The notes beneath the pieces were generated by a model that saw nothing but the letters and a program-made list of their open reading frames with translations, had not been told where the DNA came from and did not search any database. A program made the position numbers and the translations under genes. 64,000 nucleotides of DNA from Rhineura floridana (Eukaryota; Chordata; Lepidosauria; Squamata; Rhineuridae), in the NCBI RefSeq assembly GCF_030035675.1, contig NC_084485.1, positions 91,904,838 to 91,968,837 of the forward strand, in the 5' to 3' direction. Shown here piece by piece: positions 61,601 to 64,000 of this stretch. How positions within the stretch are numbered: the stretch's first letter is position 1; each line of letters begins with the position of its first letter.

Positions 61601-61877
61601 ACAATTGATGAGGCTCTCTCATTGACCCCAACCCAGACCTAGCTGTTGAACAGACAACACTTAACGAACAACCTGGAGTCTTCCAGAGAGAAGAAAGTGA
61701 AAGCAGTCTGTCAGAGCCTGAGTTTATGCTTTTGCCAAGGTCACGCAGAGCTTGGAAAAGTTACTTTTTTAAACTACAACTCCCATCAGCCCCAGCCAGC
61801 ATGGCCACTGGATTGGGCTGATGGGAGTTGTAGTTCAAAAAAGTAACTTTTCCAAGCTCTGGCAGTGATTATTTATT

Positions 61878-61908
<31 letters not shown>

Positions 61909-63939
61909 TGTCATTTCTATACCGCTTTATATTATTTGGAAAACAAATCTCAAAGCGGTTTACAACCTAGATTAAAACATTGAACAAAACATCACAAAAT
62001 ATTAAAAGAAAACATTACAAATTCAAGCCAAATATAAAAAACACATTCAAAACAGCATAATTATCAGAAAAATAAAAGTATTCTCTTAAACATAAACATT
62101 ATGAGTTAAGAATCAAATACAAAATACAAACTCCCAAAACAGCATCATTAGTTAATTAATTAAAACAACTATACTAGGAGCTACACCCCCCCAATAATCC
62201 CTCCCAAATATGATTAGAAAAGAGCCAGCTTCAGAAAATGCTCTCTGCTTCTAGGGAAAACCATCACATTGCAGCACAAGCAAGAAAGTACTAGCTAATG
62301 CTTGGACAAATAAAGTACCCACCCACCTCTCTTATATTTAGGATGGATGGACAAGATTAAGTCATTGCAACAACCGTCTGCTGTAGCCTCTACCTGCTAG
62401 CTTGTATCTTGAGATATGGAGTCTGCTGATGGTTCCATTTGCCTAGTTTGTATCAGGAGAGATGCCTAGCCTGTTTTGAAGATCTGTCTACTCTGTTAGT
62501 GTTCGGTATCCTGAATCATGCCTAGAATGCCTAATGCTACAGTCCTGTACTTACTTCTGGAATAAAGCATTTTGTAAAACCCAGACACCGAGTCATGAGT
62601 CTGCTTTTCTGATTGGAAGCCAGGACAGTATCTATACATATAAATTAGAATATCCACATTCTAATGTTAGCTTTAATGTCAATACTATTTTTGACTCTGC
62701 TATAGACAACCATGACAATTTAGGCTGCACTGAGATCATGTATTAAGGTCCAGCTTTGGATTCTCCCAACTCTATGGCATGGTTTAAGCATTTATACATT
62801 TCAGGCTGTATCCAAAGCAGAACTAAGTCACAGTCCCATCAGCACACTGATTTCTGCATGCACAACAGGATCTTCTCTGTCCCCTCTCCCCATGCACCCG
62901 CTAAATCAGTTCTAGGGGTTCCCCCAACCCTCCAAAGCAGATTTGGGAAGGAGCATGCAGTGGGAGGAGAAGGGGAAAGGCATAATCAGAAACCCCTGAG
63001 CTAATGTGATGCATTAGTTGGATGCCATCCTTTATTTCCTTATTTGATAGATCAATAATCAGTTTGTATACAAACATTTAAATAACTTTTGCACGGAACA
63101 CTTCCATATCCATTCCTGTATGGCAAAAAATATATTGCTCTGAGTGCACCACCCCCTGTGCTGTACCATGGCAGTGTTTGCTGCTGGGGACAGCCATCTG
63201 CTGTGCTGCTGTGGAGTTCCTGTGGTGGTTTGAAGCCCGAGAAATGTTAGCAAACATGAGCTGTGGAAGTGAACTTTGCATAAAGTTCTGTGGTGGTTTT
63301 TTTCACAGAGTGCTCTGTGTTTGTGTGCTTTGACCCTCTTTGAGCGCAAAGTGTCCTTTCACCATGCTGCCCCTTCACCAGAGTTCCCCCTTCACCAGAG
63401 TTCCCCCTCATGAGCTCAAAGTCCACACAACCAGGTAATATGTGGCACAGCCTCACACCATGCAAACTGTCACTGGAGTTATGGTTGGTGCATGTTGGGT
63501 TTATCTCCTGTTGGTGTCCTGTTGTGATTGCCAACTGAGATCTGCCACATTCTGAGTGCTCCCATAATGTACCAATAGGAGCTCCCAACTCTTTACAGAT
63601 GCTGAGTGGAATTAATCAACCTCACCTCCCTATATCAATGCTTAAAGATGATCCAAAGTTAGAAAGAGATTGTTCTTTCAACCAGTTCTATGCTTAAAGC
63701 ACGACCTCAAGTTATTTTTCATCTAATGAGAAAATGACTGGTCTGTGAGGCATAATATACATTTTATTTAAAGAAGGTAAGATACCTACCAAAAGAAGCT
63801 CCATAGGAAACTCTACAGGATAGTGTTTGTAAGTTATCTTAATGCATTTGCTGACCCTCAGCATTAGTATAGAAAGCAAGAAGAGCAATATACTGGTGGA
63901 ATTAGCTTTTGGGAGGCTCATGCAGTAATATATGAAGTT
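37436..63939 (-). CDS. SLC26A8: SLC26 anion transporter, SLC26A8 (TAT1) orthologue, partial
   Basis: SLC26A8 is a chloride/anion exchanger of the sperm plasma membrane; it interacts with CFTR and, through its STAS domain, with MgcRacGAP. Fourteen minus-strand exons were found by splice sites and homology. They total 1917 bases, 638 residues plus stop, all in frame. Several exon lengths match other SLC26 genes exactly (83, 148, 114, 78, 96, 107, 70, 93, 55 bases). Order: late transmembrane helices, a variable insert, the STAS domain (HTIILDFSMVHFVD to PTLHDAVLFAV), then a Ser/Arg-rich and acidic tail. Diagnostic matches to human SLC26A8 as I remember it are LPKANSTSIL, YPVEFPMEL, GQIPNTNIYRS, GVKIFQCC and HTIILDFSMVH. 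The N-terminal exons are off the right edge. The tail is shorter than in human (970 residues in all). The last intron, 8 kb, could hide another exon. Confidence 0.9.
37700..38590. other. SLC26A8 last intron; no clear feature
   Basis: 37945-38050 faintly resembles the short palindromic repeat (CAATCTTCTTCACACTTAAC, TTAGAAACAAGTCCC). No exon with matching phase found. Confidence 0.3.
38588..38815. repeat. Interspersed repeat, first of two copies
   Basis: GTTGTATCCAGTGCAGTGCT, GGTTCCCCCAACCC, CAGAGTAGATTTGGGGAGG, then GATGTATTAGTTGAATACTG. The second copy is at 62798-63028. The ends are weakly inverted, suggesting a MITE. Confidence 0.6.
38820..39340. other. Unassigned repeat-like DNA
   Basis: GGCCAGGCCAAGATATTTTG, CTGCCTGCGGC near 39030 and TGCTGCCTGAGGTAACCACT near 39255 look like parts of a decayed DNA element. 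Not classified. Confidence 0.25.
39352..39644. mobile_element. Fold-back DNA element with 10-bp target duplication
   Basis: Begins AGGGTTGCCAGGTTCAATCT and ends with the complement of that. It is flanked on both sides by AGTGGGAACT (39342-39351 and 39645-39654). The long arms (about 75 bases) share TGATCCTGTATCTTT, AGGTGTTCTTGCAACCCTGT and its inverse. The duplication length suggests a Mutator-like element, but other classes are possible. Confidence 0.75.
39800..40371. mobile_element. hAT-type non-autonomous element, 0.57 kb
   Basis: The left end CAGGAGTGGGGAAACATTTC is matched by the complement of the right end (GGAGGTTTCCTATCCCTG). The body shows a short direct repeat (CCCCACTCATCAGCTGATGA near 40120). 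No coding sequence. Confidence 0.65.
40805..40990. mobile_element. Fold-back MITE
   Basis: CAGCTACCTCCAAACCATAC, AATTAAAGCAC against the inverse of GCTTTAACTGTATGGGGTGG. The inner GTAGTTTGTTAAGGGTGCTG word is shared with 25097-25315 and 41939-42226. Confidence 0.55.
40995..41930. other. SLC26A8 last intron; no recognised feature
   Basis: Short ORFs only. No exon or named repeat. Confidence 0.4.
41939..42226. mobile_element. Fold-back MITE with arms of about 75 bases
   Basis: The left arm (CCACACCCACATCAGACCTT, TATTTCACTTGACACAGCCA, TGGCTTCTCCCAAAGAATCC) is mirrored by the right arm (GGGAGAAGCCATGACTGTCT, AAAGTGAAATAAAGGTCTGG, TGTAGATGTGG). Related inner words occur at 25097 and 40805. Confidence 0.75.
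42360..43075. repeat. Tandem array, four units of about 190 bases, polypyrimidine
   Basis: Units begin GGTCAGTTTTACCTATC at 42441, 42642, 42827 and 43018. Each has a core of about 90 bases (AGCATGATTGCACAGGAGTA, AATCCCACTGAACTCAATAA) and a spacer of almost pure C and T on the plus strand. The core looks like half of the short palindromic repeat family. It lies in the last SLC26A8 intron. The Pro/Ser or Gly/Glu-rich ORFs across it are artefacts of composition. Confidence 0.9.
43620..43785 (+). mobile_element. L2-like LINE 3' end
   Basis: Same tail as 26480-26733: TTTGCCACCCTGGGCTCCTG, CTGGGAGGAAGGGCGGGATA, then ATAAATAAATA. Confidence 0.75.
43800..45320. other. SLC26A8 intron; unclassified, one odd ORF
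   Basis: At 44390-44609 plus there is an open frame, RLLLAAILFLALISRGSGSL, then four Cys within 35 residues, which looks like a signal peptide and a Cys-bearing start of a secreted protein. It has no ATG at its beginning and no clear exon ends. Not called as a gene. Confidence 0.25.
45330..45484 (+). mobile_element. L2-type LINE 3' end
   Basis: CCTCTTCCCCCAGGCATTTT ... TAAACCGCCCAGAGAGCTTC, GGCTATGGGGCGGTATAC, A-rich tail. Twin of 5950-6110. Confidence 0.8.
45669..45862 (-). CDS. SLC26A8: SLC26A8 exon: STAS end
   Basis: 194 bases. Acceptor ATCTTACAG, donor GTATCA. It contains TVIRSFEKHDFFD and FFPTLHDAVLFAVEPD, the conserved end of the STAS fold, then an acidic stretch ending LDEEK. Confidence 0.93.
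45991..46045 (-). CDS. SLC26A8: SLC26A8 exon: STAS middle
   Basis: 55 bases, the standard length, phase 0 to phase 1. It encodes LCHVFQNIGITILIAACH, matching the SLC26A8 words NAFQNANILILIAGCH. Acceptor TTCTACAG, donor GTGAGT. Confidence 0.93.
46098..46488. mobile_element. hAT-type non-autonomous element
   Basis: Ends CAAGGGTGGCTAACTC and the complement of AAAGTCAGCCACCCCTG form an inverted repeat of about 15 bases. The body is non-coding with a short CA run. It lies between SLC26A8 exons 45991-46045 and 48071-48400. Confidence 0.65.
46492..47040. other. SLC26A8 intron; weak LINE tail only
   Basis: 46785-46860 resembles a decayed L2 3' end (TTTTTATTGTTCTGTAAACT). Nothing else. Confidence 0.3.
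47045..47230 (-). mobile_element. CR1/L3-like LINE 3' end
   Basis: GCCTGCTGGATCAAGCCAAT, GGCTCATCGAGTCCAGCATC, CTGTTCTCACAGTGG: the same tail as 655-820. Confidence 0.75.
47235..48065. other. SLC26A8 intron; no recognised feature
   Basis: AT-rich, non-coding, nothing recognised. Confidence 0.4.
48071..48400 (-). CDS. SLC26A8: SLC26A8 exon: rest of insert and STAS strand
   Basis: 330 bases, 110 residues, phase 0 at both ends. It begins IPYTEKLLKRV, has about 75 poorly conserved polar residues, then YMIHTIILDFSMVHFVD and LLRE before GTAAGT. The HTIILDFSMVH wording is almost identical to human SLC26A8. The insert lacks the length of the human one. Confidence 0.93.
48593..48688. repeat. Short palindromic interspersed repeat, copy 4
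   Basis: TAGGCTGCAATGCTACTCAC, CAGAGTAAGTTCCACTGAAC, TCATTGGGCCTTGCTTCTGA, GGACTGCATTG. One of the clearer copies. Confidence 0.65.
48695..49580. other. SLC26A8 intron; no recognised feature
   Basis: Non-coding, nothing recognised. Confidence 0.4.
49586..49720 (-). CDS. SLC26A8: SLC26A8 exon: variable insert in STAS
   Basis: 135 bases, 45 residues, phase 0 at both ends. Acceptor CTATTTCAG, donor GTCAGA. It begins MDMKAVPLDENEM and ends VCDPPEPLLR, lining up with the Cys-rich SLC26A8 segment VDMVKVPLKEEE ... CNCDDLEPLPR. Confidence 0.85.
50011..50103 (-). CDS. SLC26A8: SLC26A8 exon: start of STAS domain
   Basis: 93 bases, 31 residues starting AIEIQGVKIFQCCASIS and ending AYILQK. Acceptor CTCTCTTTAG, donor GTAAAT. 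GVKIFQCC is an SLC26A8 signature; other members have GVKIFR(C/S). Confidence 0.93.
50130..50425. repeat. Interspersed repeat, second of two copies
   Basis: Partner of 17175-17405: AACCTGCAATAAAATGTTGT, GGAGTGCTC, ACTGAGCATGCTCA, GTGCCATTTTGGCTACA. Confidence 0.6.
50430..51405. other. SLC26A8 intron around exon 50832-50901
   Basis: Apart from that exon, nothing recognised. Confidence 0.35.
50832..50901 (-). CDS. SLC26A8: SLC26A8 exon: linker to STAS domain
   Basis: 70 bases. Acceptor TTATTTCAG, donor GTAAGG. It encodes MKMLTLGQIPNTNIYRSFSDY and AE, almost word for word the SLC26A8 sequence at this point. Confidence 0.93.
51408..52030 (-). mobile_element. Possible L1-type LINE 3' UTR
   Basis: On plus it begins with a T run, then CAAAATTGGTTTTTATTGAA, the reverse of a poly(A)-ended retrotransposon. 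It is A-rich on plus and non-coding for 600 bases. Placement in L1 is a guess from this shape. Confidence 0.35.
52211..52317 (-). CDS. SLC26A8: SLC26A8 exon: last transmembrane helices
   Basis: 107 bases, the standard length, phase 0 to phase 2. It reads GIWIVTFLAVLCLGLDIGLG, then IAMGFAFFIISVRSH. The LGLDIGL motif is diagnostic for SLC26. Donor GTACTG. Confidence 0.95.
52320..53105. other. SLC26A8 intron; no recognised feature
   Basis: Non-coding, nothing recognised. Confidence 0.4.
53107..53202 (-). CDS. SLC26A8: SLC26A8 exon: core membrane segment
   Basis: 96 bases, 32 residues starting AVLAAIVLVNMFPFLE and ending LWRQDKYDF before GTAAGT. The LWRxDKYD motif precedes the last membrane helices throughout the SLC26 family. 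Confidence 0.95.
53620..53863. mobile_element. hAT (Charlie-like) non-autonomous element
   Basis: Starts CAGGGGTTCTTAACCTTTTC and ends with the complement of CAGTGGTTCTTATCCTGGGG, the classic Charlie-type terminus. CTAGCA flanks both ends, a decayed target duplication. The middle is TTTTATTTTA-rich. Confidence 0.75.
53870..55175. other. SLC26A8 intron; no recognised feature
   Basis: GC-richer than its surroundings around 54000-55000, with several overlapping short ORFs, none with a recognisable domain or splice pattern. Confidence 0.35.
55180..55257 (-). CDS. SLC26A8: SLC26A8 exon: transmembrane helix
   Basis: 78 bases, 26 residues (LAALIGVSLMLVLVLKLGSY and FQFLPN), the standard exon length. 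Acceptor TTTTAATTAG, donor GTAAGT. Confidence 0.92.
55590..55978 (+). mobile_element. L2-type LINE 3' end, decayed
   Basis: CATATAAAGCCCTATACTAC, CTGGGACTATG, then AATGTGGAGCTCCTCCCAAG, matching the C-terminal coding region (YKALHxLGPxY ... NVELLP) of the L2 copies, and an A-rich tail. Confidence 0.65.
56446..56559 (-). CDS. SLC26A8: SLC26A8 exon: sulfate-transporter signature region
   Basis: 114 bases, 38 residues starting ELMAIGLCNVTSSFF and ending VIQEKTGGKTQ before GTGAGT. This is the most conserved SLC26 segment (QELIAxGxxN ... QExTGGxTQ). Confidence 0.95.
56565..57295. other. SLC26A8 intron with one chance ORF
   Basis: A 60-codon minus ORF at 56671-56853 lies where an exon might be expected, but its sequence fits no SLC26 segment and the true neighbouring exons join without it. 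Nothing else. Confidence 0.4.
57301..57422. repeat. 18-bp minisatellite, nearly seven units
   Basis: Unit TTATCTCACTTAGAGCTC repeated almost perfectly; it reads ISLRAL repeats in one frame. It lies in the SLC26A8 intron between exons 56446-56559 and 59864-60011. Confidence 0.95.
57497..57613. mobile_element. hAT-type MITE, decayed copy
   Basis: GTGAGGAAACTTTAGCTTGC, TGAACTACAACTCCCACCAT, and the right end TGTCTGGAGGGCCAAAGGTT, TCCCATACCTG. Family of 5903-6203. Confidence 0.65.
57896..57988. repeat. Short palindromic interspersed repeat, copy 5
   Basis: TTGTGCAATCTTAACTACTT, AAAGTAAGCCACTGAATTTT, ATGGAGCTTACTCTAGGGTA, GAATTGCAGTC. Confidence 0.55.
58117..59036 (-). mobile_element. tRNA-derived SINE, split by an LTR-like insert
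   Basis: Two pieces of one SINE: the tail and end (58117-58207: AAAGGTAAAGGTGTCCCCGC) and the body and tRNA head (58817-59036, with GTTGGAATCGAACTCCGGCC, complement of the B-box, and the 5' end GGCCCTCCGTGGCGCAGAGT on minus). The same family as 14962-15257. This head is complete. Confidence 0.88.
58207..58816 (-). mobile_element. LTR-like insert of about 0.6 kb, probable solo LTR fossil
   Basis: It lies exactly in the SINE and is bounded by ATATA on both sides, a likely 5-bp target duplication, though the SINE is itself TATA-rich there. On the minus strand it begins TGTCATGGCC and has a CTTTATAAGG promoter-like box near 58510. It contains an acidic open frame of 89 codons. The expected CA at the other end is not seen. 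Family unproven; a Ty3/gypsy or retroviral solo LTR is the best guess. There are no internal virus-like genes. Confidence 0.45.
59475..59860. other. SLC26A8 intron; no recognised feature
   Basis: Non-coding, nothing recognised. Confidence 0.4.
59864..60011 (-). CDS. SLC26A8: SLC26A8 exon: transmembrane helix
   Basis: 148 bases, as in other SLC26 genes. Acceptor CTTGTTCCAG, donor GTATGA. It contains LHPTLPDFSKLKKIIL, a hydrophobic helix and FVAKKYANIHNY, matching the SLC26A8 words TPDFSLLPKIIL and KKIASLHNY. The usual GNQ or SNQ end is HTQ here. Confidence 0.88.
60299..60512 (+). mobile_element. tRNA-derived SINE, second family
   Basis: A-box region TTGGTAGGGTGTTGGACTAT, B-box CAGGGTTCAAATTCTC, body GCCATGAAGCTTATTGGATG, ACCTTGGGCCAGTCATTGC, and a LINE-like 3' end CTCCTTGGACAAAGGTGGTA, TATAAATAAATA. 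It is not a functional tRNA gene, because the anticodon arm and acceptor stem do not pair. Confidence 0.8.
60991..61073 (-). CDS. SLC26A8: SLC26A8 exon: extracellular loop region
   Basis: 83 bases, the standard SLC26 length for this exon, entering in phase 0 and leaving in phase 2. Acceptor ends TTTACAG, donor GTTGGT. It begins IIVFAILSTQTRLY. Conservation is weak, and the call rests on exact length, phase and splice sites between two clear exons. Confidence 0.8.
61080..61740. other. SLC26A8 intron; no recognised feature
   Basis: Non-coding, nothing recognised. Confidence 0.4.
61746..61861. mobile_element. Hairpin MITE with hAT termini
   Basis: 116 bases. The left arm CAGAGCTTGGAAAAGTTACT, TTTTTAAACTACAACTCCCA, TCAGCCC is the almost perfect complement of the right arm. 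The loop is about 22 bases. The ends match the 4.9-kb hAT at 22684-27597, so it is probably a non-autonomous relative. No clear target duplication. Confidence 0.85.
61868..62160 (-). mobile_element. L2-like LINE 3' UTR with ATTT tail
   Basis: A TTTA run (61870-61910), then TCTATACCGCTTTATATTAT, CAAAGCGGTTTACAA and an A-rich body: a reversed LINE 3' UTR. Confidence 0.65.
62165..62795. other. SLC26A8 intron; no recognised feature
   Basis: Non-coding, nothing recognised. Confidence 0.4.
62798..63028. repeat. Interspersed repeat, second of two copies
   Basis: Partner of 38588-38815: GGCTGTATCCAAAGCAGAAC, GGGTTCCCCCAACCC, AAAGCAGATTTGGGAAGGAG, GATGCATTAGTTGGATGCCA. Confidence 0.6.
63030..63785. 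other. SLC26A8 intron; no recognised feature
   Basis: A short direct repeat TTCACCAGAGTTCCCCCT occurs twice near 63370-63410. Otherwise nothing. Confidence 0.4.
63790..63939 (-). CDS. SLC26A8: SLC26A8 exon (first in window): membrane segment
   Basis: 150 bases, phase 0 at both ends. Acceptor TGGTCTTTTCAG, donor GTAGGT. It reads NFIYYCMSLPKANSTSIL, then a hydrophobic helix, then KHYPVEFPMELLL, corresponding to the end of the central membrane domain before the conserved PxEFxxE-type motif. Confidence 0.92.
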
Positions 63940-64000
63940 CTGAAAAGACCAACAAAAATATTCAGAAGAGTAATGTTAACAAGGGTTAATTCGCTTTAGC

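Noticed and set aside
1-64000. A previously undescribed multi-gene system
   Set aside because: Only two host genes are present, both from known families and not functionally linked; the rest is explained by repeats or shows no coding signal.

Overview
The window is vertebrate nuclear DNA, most likely from a squamate reptile (lizard or snake). It has spliced genes with long introns, and the interspersed DNA is a typical squamate mix: CR1 and L2-type LINEs, RTE-BovB, tRNA-derived SINEs (one with a BovB-like tail), hAT DNA transposons with many palindromic non-autonomous relatives, and remnants of LTR elements. The species call is an inference from repeat content, since no database search was possible.

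Two host genes are supported exon by exon. GPX7 (glutathione peroxidase 7, an ER-lumen thiol peroxidase) lies on the plus strand in three exons (10016-10147, 21880-22141, 28812-28975). Its 185-residue product has the peroxidatic Cys and ends in a perfect KDEL. SLC26A8 (testis anion transporter TAT1) lies on the minus strand. Fourteen exons, from one encoding a late membrane segment (63790-63939) to the stop codon (37436), join in frame to 638 residues, and the N-terminal exons lie beyond the right edge. The two genes are tail to tail, about 8.5 kb apart. In human they are on different chromosomes, so the adjacency is the main gene-order observation.

Layout: 1-9.7 kb is repeats (an old CR1 with a BovB piece inside it, a young-looking L2 with a 459-codon ORF, a second CR1, a hAT MITE with an L2 tail inside it). 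9.7-10.3 kb is the GPX7 5' end. 10.1-21.9 kb is GPX7 intron 1 (L2 copies, a SINE, and an antisense Ty3/gypsy fossil with Sushi-like gag). 22.1-28.8 kb is intron 2, mostly one 4.9-kb hAT transposon with matching 8-bp target duplications and a spliced transposase, itself carrying CR1, L2, SINE and MITE insertions. 29-37.4 kb is intergenic, with a SINE and a 1.1-kb BovB. 37.4-64 kb is SLC26A8. Its introns hold fold-back elements, a polypyrimidine tandem array of about 190-bp units, an 18-bp minisatellite, and a triple nest (L2, SINE, LTR-like insert).

The genes show no sign of acting together: one is an ER redox enzyme, the other a plasma-membrane anion transporter of male germ cells. I looked for a new system and did not find one. 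The most interesting structures are the hAT element and its hairpin relative, the nested insertions, the tandem array and the gene adjacency.
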